DNA of 64,000 bases from Streptomyces sp. NBC_00259. Its GTDB lineage: Bacteria; Actinomycetota; Actinomycetes; Streptomycetales; Streptomycetaceae. The DNA lies in the NCBI RefSeq assembly GCF_036181745.1, contig NZ_CP108080.1, positions 3,162,001-3,226,000 of the forward strand, read 5' to 3'. Position numbers and translations under genes: made by a program. Below are positions 1 to 8,000 of this stretch, in pieces; position 1 is the stretch's first letter; every line of letters starts with the position of its first letter. The notes under the pieces are model-generated. The model saw only the letters and a list, made by a program, of their open reading frames with translations, was not told the origin of the DNA and made no database searches.

Positions 1-339
1 ACGAGCTACGTGACCCTCAAGCCCTCCGACAAGATCTTCAAGACCACCGGCTGCAAGGACTGGGAAGCCGTGGACGAGAAGGCCAAGGGCAGCCCGAAGT
101 CCGAGATCAAGGGCGACGGCGGCATGTTCAAGGTGGGCGTCGACATCGCCCCCGGCACGTACAAGTCGACGGGCAACACGGACGACATGTGCTACTGGGA
201 GCGCTCGAAGGACGCGGCCCACGGCATCGACTCGATCCTCGCGAACGAGAACGTGAAGGGGACGGCGATCGTGAAGATCGGCGCGAGCGACGGCTACTTC
301 AAGACGACGAACTGCCAGGACTGGAAGAAGACCGGCTGA
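1..339 (+). CDS. Secreted-type repeat protein, C-terminal part (5' end outside window)
   Basis: The frame is open from base 1 and ends at TGA 337-339. The visible 112 residues hold two copies of a small module: a FK(T/S)T.C.DW segment, then a G.F.VG.DIAPGTYK segment, then CYWER about 10 residues later. The APGTYKS..CYWER pattern is common in secreted or surface actinobacterial proteins of unknown function. No membrane segment is visible in this part. The protein start, any signal peptide and the number of repeats lie left of the window. I infer an extracellular structural or binding role and cannot assign a function. Confidence 0.75.
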   Translation, partial: TSYVTLKPSDKIFKTTGCKDWEAVDEKAKGSPKSEIKGDGGMFKVGVDIAPGTYKSTGNTDDMCYWERSKDAAHGIDSILANENVKGTAIVKIGASDGYFKTTNCQDWKKTG

Positions 340-644
340 CGCCGCCCACGGCCGCCCGCGGCCTTCCGCGGCCGCCCCACGGACCGCAGCGCGCTGCACT
401 GCTGGCACGACCCCGCCGGCACGGCATCGCAGGAGCGACGCCGACGTCGCGATGCGCCCGAAACTCCCGAATCACCCGGTTCCGGAGGGCCATTCGCACG
501 GATACCGGTCACCAAGTAGACCAAGTTTGAACCTCTTTGCCACTCATCCAGACTTTCACCACACATCCATCACATCCGGATGTACGCTCACCGCACGTTC
601 GGACGCCATCTTCCGGACGCTGCACAACCCATGGGGAGGGTTCC
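340..644. other. Gene-free stretch between two secreted-protein genes
   Basis: This interval has no convincing coding frame. Around 346-378 it holds a GC-rich self-complementary stretch (CCGCGG, four-base loop, CCGCGG) that could act as a terminator for the upstream gene, but it lacks a T run. The rest must include the promoter and leader of the lamin-tail gene. A purine-rich GGGGAGGG ribosome binding site sits at 633-640. I see no tRNA or repeat here. Confidence 0.4.
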
Positions 645-1091
645 TTGAAGCTCCGTCACGCCGCCTCGGCAACCGCTGTCGCCATCGCCGTCGCCGGTGG
701 TCTGCTGACCGCCACTCCGGCCCAGGCCGCCGGTGGGGTGAGCATCTACCGCGTGTCCTACAACTCGCCGGGCTCCGACACCGGCTCCAACCCCTCGCTG
801 AACGGCGAGTGGGTCCAGCTCTACAACTCCAGCTCGTCCGCGATCTCCATCCAGGGCTGGAAGCTGCGCGACGTCACCGGCTACACGTACACGTTCAGCG
901 GCAAGATCGGCGCGAGGTCCTACATCAAGGTCCACACCGGCAAGGGCTCCAACACGGCCGGGTACCGCTACTGGGGACGCTCCTGGTACGTCTGGAACAA
1001 CACGGGCGACACGGCGTACCTGCGGAAGTCGACCGGCACGCTCGTCGACTCCTGCAAGTGGGGTTCGACGGGCTCCTCCAAGTACTGCTGA
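645..1091 (+). CDS. Secreted lamin-tail-domain protein
   Basis: Predicted exported protein of 148 residues. I chose TTG 645 because GGGGAGGG lies just upstream and it gives a clean signal peptide (KLRH start, hydrophobic AVAIAVAGGLL core, APAQAA-like cleavage near residue 29). An upstream in-frame start at 537 would put the signal peptide internally. The mature part is one lamin-tail (LTD) domain, recognisable from YNSPGSDTGSNPSLNGEWV, then QLYN, GWKLRD and WNNTGDTAYLR. LTD domains are small immunoglobulin-like folds on secreted proteins and nucleases; here the domain stands alone. Two cysteines near the end (CKW and the terminal C) may form a disulfide. The exact role is unknown. Confidence 0.85.
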   Translation: MKLRHAASATAVAIAVAGGLLTATPAQAAGGVSIYRVSYNSPGSDTGSNPSLNGEWVQLYNSSSSAISIQGWKLRDVTGYTYTFSGKIGARSYIKVHTGKGSNTAGYRYWGRSWYVWNNTGDTAYLRKSTGTLVDSCKWGSTGSSKYC

Positions 1092-1222
1092 GACCGCGCC
1101 ACTTCCGCCCGGCACCACTTCCGCCCCGCACCGGGCCGCGCCGCACTCCGGCCGGCCCGGTCCGGGCTCCGGGGCCGGGGCCACCGCGCGGCGGCCACCA
1201 GAGGTGATGCCACGATGCGGGG

Positions 1223-1663
1223 ATGGGAAATCTCTACCAGTACTTCCGCGCACCGGACGACGCGACGGCACTGGTCACGTTCGCGCCGGGCCCGGCCGGC
1301 ATCGGCCTGGAGCCGCTCGACGTGTCCGGGATGGACCCGTATCTGATGCTCGGCGCCGCGGAAGCCCTGCTCGTCGGCCGGCTCTTCGAGGATGTGGCCG
1401 CCCAGCCGCGCTTCAACCACCTGCTCAGCGATCCCGACGCTGACAGCACGTGGGTCGTGACACTCACCGACCAACTGCGTGACGCCCTCGCCGAAGCATC
1501 GACCGAGCGCCTGGCCGAGGTCGCCGTGATCTGGTCCCGGGCCGAGGAGCTCGACGGATCCGGCGACCCCGATTCCCTGGCCGGCTTCCTGGAACAGCTG
1601 GCCCGCATCGCCCGGGAGGCACGGGAGCAGAGGAACGGCCTCTACTGCTGGATGTCACTGTGA
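1223..1663 (+). CDS. Conserved hypothetical protein, 146 aa
   Basis: Small soluble acidic protein that I recognise only as a type common in Streptomyces (starts MGNLYQYF, with SGMDPYLMLGAAEALL in the middle). No catalytic motif, membrane segment or signal peptide is visible. The first half is mixed, and the C-terminal third (roughly residues 95-135) is strongly helical (EQLARIAREAREQ). The ribosome binding site is weak (GCGGGG directly before ATG), but no better in-frame start exists. It stands alone, convergent with the gene that follows by a 16-base gap. Confidence 0.7.
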   Translation: MGNLYQYFRAPDDATALVTFAPGPAGIGLEPLDVSGMDPYLMLGAAEALLVGRLFEDVAAQPRFNHLLSDPDADSTWVVTLTDQLRDALAEASTERLAEVAVIWSRAEELDGSGDPDSLAGFLEQLARIAREAREQRNGLYCWMSL

Positions 1664-1679
1664 CCGGCCACCGACAGCC

Positions 1680-2285
1680 TCAGCCGTCGACGGGCCTGTC
1701 GCCCTTGTGCGCTGCGTAGAACTCGGCCTGGCGCGCCATGATCTCCCGCATCGACGTACCGCGCGGGACGCCGTAGACCGTCCCCGGGAAGTCCATCCCG
1801 CGCTGCTTCTCCCACAGTTCGTCGTGCCGGTCCGGCGAGAACAGCTCCGCCGGGTCGCCGGCGGCGATCCAGCCGATGGGCACGACGGTTCCCGGCTCCA
1901 GCCGCGAATTGACGTGCAGCACGCTGTTGATCCGCAGCTCGGACCCCGCCCCGGCCACGGCTCCCGGGAACATCGCCACCCCCGTCGCCACGAAGACCTC
2001 GTCCTCCACCGTCGCCCCGTTGATGTGCGCGTGCGGCCCGATGAGCACGGCGTCCCCCAGCGCCGCCGGATGCTTCGCCCGCCCCCGGACGAGCGCGTTC
2101 TCCATCACCACCACATCCGCCCCCGTCCGCACCTCGCCGTCCTCTGCGGTGAGCACGGCGCCGTGCAGGACGCGTGCGCGCTCACCGAGAACGACGGCGC
2201 CGCACAGGACGGCGGAGGGGGCGACGTACGCGGACTCGGGGACGACGGGCCGCTTGCCCCGGTGCTCGTACAACATGGCACCCAC
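1680..2285 (-). CDS. Left-handed beta-helix (hexapeptide) protein, gamma-carbonic-anhydrase-like
   Basis: The protein (201 aa from GTG 2285; ATG 2276 is an alternative, and a GGAGG about 10 bases before the GTG favours it) starts LYEHRGKRPVV and continues with hexapeptide repeats such as VLCGAVVLGERARVLHGAVL and VVMENALVRGR, then IGPHAHINGATV. This matches the gamma-carbonic anhydrase/PaaY/YrdA group. Members form trimers, with zinc held by His residues from two subunits. His appears in LIGPHAHINGA and SVLHVNSRL, but I cannot confirm the full zinc set. A ~40-residue helical tail follows the helix. The function could be carbonic anhydrase, thioesterase or acyltransferase-like. Monocistronic. 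Confidence 0.8.
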   Translation of the reverse strand: MGAMLYEHRGKRPVVPESAYVAPSAVLCGAVVLGERARVLHGAVLTAEDGEVRTGADVVVMENALVRGRAKHPAALGDAVLIGPHAHINGATVEDEVFVATGVAMFPGAVAGAGSELRINSVLHVNSRLEPGTVVPIGWIAAGDPAELFSPDRHDELWEKQRGMDFPGTVYGVPRGTSMREIMARQAEFYAAHKGDRPVDG

Positions 2286-2534
2286 CTTCGCACCCTCCGA
2301 CCGCCGGGAGACATCTCCCGGGCCCGGACCGGCGGCTCAATTCCCTCTGGCATGGTTCATGGGTGGCGTATCCCGGGTCCAGGACGAAGACAACGGATGT
2401 ATGGCTGCTGCCCGAGGACACGATCCTCGTAGGGCGACACATCCGCGAACTGCTGCCCACGTCCGGGTGGCTGCGCAGGGGGGTATCCAGCGGCTGAACC
2501 TGATGACCGAACCACCCAACTTCCCGGTGAACCC

Positions 2535-3131
2535 CTAGAACAAGGTGTCGCCGAGGGCCTCGACCGATTCGTCAACTGCCTCGTCGGGCTGCTTCTCCTC
2601 GGACGGAAGAGCGCTGCGCTCACGGCCCGAGCGAATGCTCACACACTCCACATCCACTTCGGGTTCCCCTGGAGCCGTCGTGTACAACTCGACACCGAGC
2701 CCCACCATCACGGCGCCGGAGTCGTCCAACGCGACCTCGACTCCCTGTGCACGCAGATCGGAGACAACGTCACCGAATGGGCGGCCGGCCAGGACGACAC
2801 CGGAGTACGTGACCCCTGCTCTCGCGGTGGCCTCGATGAACTCGAGAGCGTCCGACCGGTCGAAATCAAGAAGCAATCCTGCCTCGAGGTAGTGATCGGT
2901 CTCCGGCGCACCAGGCGTTCGGAGAGATGAGCGGCACTCTCCCAGCCGCTCCCTCAGAGCGCTCCTGGACTCCCCGAACCCGACTGAGCCAGCCCACGCC
3001 AAGGGACGATTCCAGTCATCCGTCCTCCATCCCCGCCTTGCGACACCGGGCGAGGCCGTCGCCGCCTCGGACAGAGCCATTCCTGGCTCACCCCTCTTGG
3101 CGTACTCACAGTTCTCCTCTAGGACGTACAT
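2535..3131 (-). CDS. Hypothetical protein, possible immunity or accessory gene of the RHS locus
   Basis: ATG 3131 overlaps the end of the preceding gene by 13 bases, which suggests translational coupling and gives 198 residues. An internal ATG at 3080 with a GAGGGG-like ribosome binding site is an alternative. The believable part runs from MALSEAATASPG through a region rich in acidic residues and beta-strand patterns (VTYSGVVLAGRPFGDVVSDL; GAVMVGLGVELYT) to an acidic tail (EEKQPDEAVDESVEALGD). The same frame stays open further upstream, but only as a shadow of the neighbour. No family recognised. Its position after an RHS toxin gene and its acidic, cytosolic character fit an immunity protein. 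That is inference. Confidence 0.6.
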   Translation of the reverse strand: MYVLEENCEYAKRGEPGMALSEAATASPGVARRGWRTDDWNRPLAWAGSVGFGESRSALRERLGECRSSLRTPGAPETDHYLEAGLLLDFDRSDALEFIEATARAGVTYSGVVLAGRPFGDVVSDLRAQGVEVALDDSGAVMVGLGVELYTTAPGEPEVDVECVSIRSGRERSALPSEEKQPDEAVDESVEALGDTLF

Positions 3132-3853
3132 CCCAGCGAAGCCATGATCCAGTCCTCGGACAACGGGGCTTCCTGACGCACCCCGTTCACGACCCAGGAG
3201 CCATCCCATTCGACTTTCCAGACCTCCCCATGGAGGTTCTCGAATTCCACGAAACTCCCCGGGGCGCCGTCCAGGAGGTCGAGCTCCCGGAGCAGGACGT
3301 CGTGGGTCGTGAACCCTCGGTCCGGACCGATGCTGTCCCCAGCCGTCTTGGTGTTCTCGTACCGCATACGGAGATAGGGGACCGGCGGCCGGGACATGGT
3401 CGCCGGGCGCAGCATGTGCCGGAAGCGGTATTCCGCCTCGTCGAGCGTCTCGGTGCCGGAGAACTCGCATCGATAGGCGGGGAACACGGCGGTGACCACG
3501 TCGTTCAGGGCCTCGTTCCGCCCGATGTGGTAGCGGTGGACAGCGGGCGGGACGGCGGCCACGGAGTCGAACCCGTAGGACCCGTAGGTGAATCCGGGAA
3601 GCACCGTGAACGGCTCTGACTCCCGCCCCTCTCCGATGCGGTGCTCCCGTGAGAACTCGAGCACCGCCCTGACCAGACCCTCGTCGAAGTTGTCGCGGGT
3701 GTTCACCTGGTAGGCCCGGCTTCCCTCGGCGTCCACCGCCAGCGAGAAGACGAAGACCGGGATGGGTGACCATCGCCAGGCCTTGGGAAGACCAGGAAAC
3801 TCATCGACGCCCTGATAGTCCGTCACGGCCCGTGCGATGTCCACCGCTACCAT
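3119..3853 (-). CDS. Hypothetical cytosolic protein downstream of the RHS toxin
   Basis: The start ATG 3853 has a strong AGGAG site six bases upstream. The 244-residue product has no signal peptide or membrane segment. It is rich in aromatic residues (WRWSPIPVFVF, YRFRHML, VWKVEWDGSWVVNGV) and looks like an alpha/beta protein of the kind often found as orphan immunity genes. No catalytic motif is apparent. It follows the DUF1963-like gene by about 100 bases on the same strand, and its end overlaps the start of the next gene. Candidate immunity or accessory protein; the family is not recognised. Confidence 0.7.
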   Translation of the reverse strand: MVAVDIARAVTDYQGVDEFPGLPKAWRWSPIPVFVFSLAVDAEGSRAYQVNTRDNFDEGLVRAVLEFSREHRIGEGRESEPFTVLPGFTYGSYGFDSVAAVPPAVHRYHIGRNEALNDVVTAVFPAYRCEFSGTETLDEAEYRFRHMLRPATMSRPPVPYLRMRYENTKTAGDSIGPDRGFTTHDVLLRELDLLDGAPGSFVEFENLHGEVWKVEWDGSWVVNGVRQEAPLSEDWIMASLGCTS

Positions 3854-3951
3854 CTGGCTCTCCTATTCCCCTGCCTCTGACCAATTGGGGGCCTTTGTCC
3901 GCGCGGGACGCCGTAGGCCTTCCCTGGAAAGCCAGTCACAACGAAGGCTGT

Positions 3952-4950
3952 TCACTGCACGTTCAAGCGATGCGCGTGCGTGGGGTCGGCGGTACAGATG
4001 AAAACATGCAGAACACCGCCCCGCCCGACCGTGACCCTTGTGGGGATGTTGGCACCTGACACGTCCGACGTCGGCACATCCTCCAGAGGAATCCACGAGC
4101 GAGTTCCGTTGTCCCACTCCCTACTGTCGACGGAAAGCAGAAGTTCCATTCTCTCCCCGCACTCGCAGGTCATCTCGACCGGCCCGGTGGACGGCCAGCC
4201 CGGAAAGCCGCCGACCTTCCACCCAGGAGCAATGGAGAGGTCGGACTGATAAAGGATCGAGTCCTCGTCCTGCTCGTCCTCGTCGCCCTCCCACTCGTAG
4301 ATACGCTCCTGCAGCTCCTCGGGGAGCACCTCAGGAAACACGTGCTCCACCACCCGTTCGGGGTGCAGGACACAGGGCTCGGCCACGAAAGCGTCACTTC
4401 CCACCAGCAACGGCTCGGGCCGGTCGGCGAGTACGTCGGTCACTTCCGACGAGCGGCGCCAGCGCAGGTGCAGAGACAGCTCGTACCCACCGCCGTGCGC
4501 ATCGAACGGGCACCAGAGGACTTGAAGCAGGTCACAGCCCTCCGGACCTGAGACGAGGCCGGGTACATCCCTACGATGAAGCTGCGCCAGCGGCAACAAC
4601 GGGACCGGCTCGGTGTCCTTGAGGGAGGGTTCGCTGTGCGCTCCCTCCAGAGACGCCAGCAGTTGTCGTTCCTCTTCGTTCGGACCGGAGGGTGAACGCC
4701 GCCAAGCCTCGTCAAGAATCCGTCGGCGCAACCGCACATCGTCCAGCCTCTCGGCCCCCCGCGCGTGCGGCTCCGTACAGACGGGCCACGGTTCATCGGC
4801 CGGCCAAAGCAGTGGGCCACCCACCGAGCTCTCGGTCTCCCCTGGAGTCCCGGGGCGGGGATGAAGCCGAGTGGCCGTTCCTCGGTAGGCACTCAGATCC
4901 GGGAAGATCGCCTCGATGTCGACGGGCCGGGGCGGGGTCGTGCGCGGCAT
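3952..4950 (-). CDS. DUF1963-like protein, candidate immunity protein
   Basis: Protein of 332 residues preceded by an excellent AAAGGAGG site. Visible features are an N-terminal DIEAIFPDLSAYRGTATRLHPRPG segment with GGPLLWPADEPWP (a pattern I associate with DUF1963/YwqG-like proteins), a central LLQVLWCPF, and a C-terminal CECGERMELLLSVDS..EW domain with a paired-cysteine knuckle. Proteins of this type recur beside SUKH and RHS toxin genes. It is the first gene after the giant RHS gene, but an 18-bp hairpin terminator lies between them, so it likely has its own promoter or depends on read-through. I infer an immunity or accessory role. Confidence 0.65.
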   Translation of the reverse strand: MPRTTPPRPVDIEAIFPDLSAYRGTATRLHPRPGTPGETESSVGGPLLWPADEPWPVCTEPHARGAERLDDVRLRRRILDEAWRRSPSGPNEEERQLLASLEGAHSEPSLKDTEPVPLLPLAQLHRRDVPGLVSGPEGCDLLQVLWCPFDAHGGGYELSLHLRWRRSSEVTDVLADRPEPLLVGSDAFVAEPCVLHPERVVEHVFPEVLPEELQERIYEWEGDEDEQDEDSILYQSDLSIAPGWKVGGFPGWPSTGPVEMTCECGERMELLLSVDSREWDNGTRSWIPLEDVPTSDVSGANIPTRVTVGRGGVLHVFICTADPTHAHRLNVQ

Positions 4951-4985
4951 TTCGCCTCCTTTACATCTCGATCAAAAGACTAACG

Positions 4986-5025
4986 CCGTCGGCCCCGGCC
5001 CCGAAGACGGGGCCGGGGCCGACGG
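4986..5025 (-). terminator. Intrinsic terminator of the RHS gene
   Basis: An 18-bp perfect stem (arms 4986-5003 and 5008-5025, loop AAGA) begins eight bases after the RHS stop codon. In the leftward direction it is followed by a T-rich run (GTTAGTCTTTTG). Confidence 0.85.
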
Positions 5026-5033
5026 ATCACTCA

Positions 5034-8000
5034 TCAGGGAACTGCGGTGCGCACCCCCGAGGCGGGATTATCCACGCTCCCGCTCAGGCTGAATCCCCTA
5101 TTGCCGACAGCCGAGATGTTCAGTCGGACGGGTATGGGATTCGTTCCATGATACTCAGGTTTCACTGAGTACTGGACGGTTTCTCCGGCATCGACTGCCT
5201 TATACACCTTCGACTCGAATTCGGCATACTGCTTCAGATTGCTCGGGTTCTGCGTCAAGGTGACGAGGTTCCACTTCGACAGCCGGCCCTTGCCGGGACC
5301 ACCGAGTGTTCTCGCGAGGAGATGCCCCCGCGCCTCGTTGAACAGGTCGCCGTTTCCTCGCCAGCCCGGAGTCCAGCGGCTTCCGGCTTCGGTTCCCGTG
5401 TCCAGCTTGCTCTTTGTGATCTGCGCATCGATGCCCTGCGGGCGTCCGAGATCGTCCAGACCGTGATAGCGAACACTATTGTCCCCGCTGTACTGGTCCG
5501 GAGTCCGCTTGCTCTTGCGGGCGGCGCAGTTGTGGACCAGCAGAGCCGCGTCCCCGGCTTCCACGAAATAGGTGTGGAGGCCATCGACCGTGAGGTCGAA
5601 CGTGATCTTACTGTCGGAGTACATGCGGGTGTTCACGACCTTGGCGGCAGAGCCGTCCGCGGTCTGGAACTGATCACCCGTCCGGAGGTCCTGAGCCCGC
5701 GTCCACGTCTTGTTCGTGGCGTTGTAGATCTGGTGAAGTGCCGTGGTCTCCAGGGCCCTGTGGCCGTCCTTGGTGCCAACGGTCACCCGAACGTAGTCCC
5801 GGTCGTGCGTGGTGACATGGACCTTGGTGACCTTGTGGACCTCCTTACCCTTCTTGCCGGGCTCTGCGGTCAGGACATGGTCACCGACCTTGACCTCCGA
5901 AATGGGCTTGGCGGAACCGTTGGCCAGGACGACCGGAGTGGCACTGGCGAAGCTGTGGCAACCGGCCTTGCCGGACGCCGCGCCGAAGACACCGCCCATG
6001 ACCGCGCCGATGGCCGTGGCCTTGGCAGCGCCGCTGACGCTGCAGCCCTCCTCGCTACGCGCACAGTTGGTGCCGTACTCGACGACACCGGTCACCGCAC
6101 CTTCCGTGGCTCCGTTCGCAGCTCCGGCCGCGCCACCGCGCACGGCGCTGCTGGAGACACCTCTGAGCAGACTCCCCACCGCGGATCCAGCCGCACCACC
6201 GGCCGCTCCTCCCAGAAGGCCGGTAACGCCACCGATGGCAGCCGCGCCGAGGAAACCGCCGACCGACTTGGGGCCGTCGCTCATCAGGTAACCCACGCCA
6301 TTTGCCGCAGCACCTGCCAAAGCCGCGCAACCGAGTGCGCCGGCACCGGCTGTGATGGCTGTGCAGCCGGCGAAGACGGCGATGCCGACGGCGACCGACG
6401 CGATGGTCGAGGCGTGTTGCTTGACGAAGTTGGCTGTGGCCTTGGCTGCCTTCTTGACGGCTCTGCCGACCTTCTTGGCAGCCTTCACCACCTTCTTCGC
6501 CACGTGTTTGACGGCCTTGGCCACCTTCCGCACGGTCTTCTTGACGTGCTTGACGACCTTGTGGACGTAGCGTTTGACCCGCTTGTAGGTGCGTTTGACG
6601 TATCTCTTGACCTTGCGGACGCTGTCCCGCACGTACCGCACGGCCTTGCGGACCGCCCGGTGGGCCTTCCGGACCGCCTTCTTGACCGCCTTCTTGATCT
6701 TCTTGGCAGCCTTCCTGACGACCTTGGATACCTTCTTGACGGCCGCCTTGGTCTTCTTCCAGGCCGACTTGACTGCCTTCTTGACCTTCTTCTTGACCTT
6801 CTTGATCGCCTTGTCGATGAAGCTCGGCCAGTGACCGGTCGGGTCGGTCGCCGTCATCGGGTTGTCGTCCGCGTACGCGTAACGGTTCGCGGTGACCGAT
6901 GTGGGCAGCGGGTCGAGACCCACCGTGTCGCGGCTGTTGAACTGGCCGGTCTGTGGCGAATACCAGCGTGCGGCCATGTTGACTTTGGCGGTCTCGGGAT
7001 CGGTCCAGCCGGACTGGTAGCCCAGATTGCCCAGCATGCCCGTCGTCTCGAGGACCTTGCCGAACGGCGAGTAGGTCGTCGAGCCCGTCAGCGCCTCGGC
7101 GCTGTCCGTGAACTGACCGATCACGTCGTCGTGCAGGTCGGTGAGGACCAACGCCGACGACGCGGCCGTCTTCAGGCCGAGCAGCGAACCGTCCGCGTTG
7201 CGGCTGTAGGAGGTCACTCCGTCCGACGCCACATCGTTTCCGGCACCGCTGTACTGGAACGAGAAGAGAGCTGAGCCGGTCTCGTCCTTTGCGTTCAGCA
7301 CGCGATCCAGACCGTCGTACGTGTACGTCCGGTCTCCTTCGCTGATGACACGGTTGAAGGCGTCGGCCTTCACCGAGGTCTGCTTCCCGTCCTCGGACGT
7401 CACCGAGCTCATCGTGCCGCGCGCGGTATAGGTGTACGTGCTGGATCCATCCGACGTGAGCCGGTTGCGGGCGTCGTACGTGTACGTGTCGCCCCCGACA
7501 CGCGTCCGGTTGCCGGACCCGTCGTAGCCGTACTGCTCCGTCGTGGTCCCGTTGCTCCAGGACGACAGACGGTTCGCCCAGTCGTAGGTGTACGTGTTCG
7601 CGGCCGCGCCCGCGACACCGGTCGTCGTCTTCGACGTCTCGTTGCCGTTCTCGTCCCATCCGTAGGCGACGGAGGACAGCACCCTGCCGGTGAGCGAGGT
7701 CAGCTTGTCGCTGGTGACCCGCTCCAGCGCGTCGTACGAGAACGACCGCTTGGACTTGCCCGAGCCGTAGTCGACCGATGTCACATTGTTGTCGCGGTCG
7801 TAGCCGTAGGTCATCGTGGAGCCGGTGGCACCGTCATCGACCGTCTTCAAGCGGCCGGCGCTGTCGTACGCATAGCTCGCCGTGCCGGCGGCGTCGGTCC
7901 GCGAGGTCATCCCCCCGTCGCCGTTGTAGGCGAAGGAGGAAGCGCCCGAGGGGCCGAACGTCGACAGCAACAGACCACGGTCGTCGTAGGTGAAGGTGCT

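Noticed and set aside
6430..6835. Lys/Arg-rich region as a separate histone-like gene
   Set aside because: It is in frame within the RHS gene and has no start or ribosome binding site of its own.
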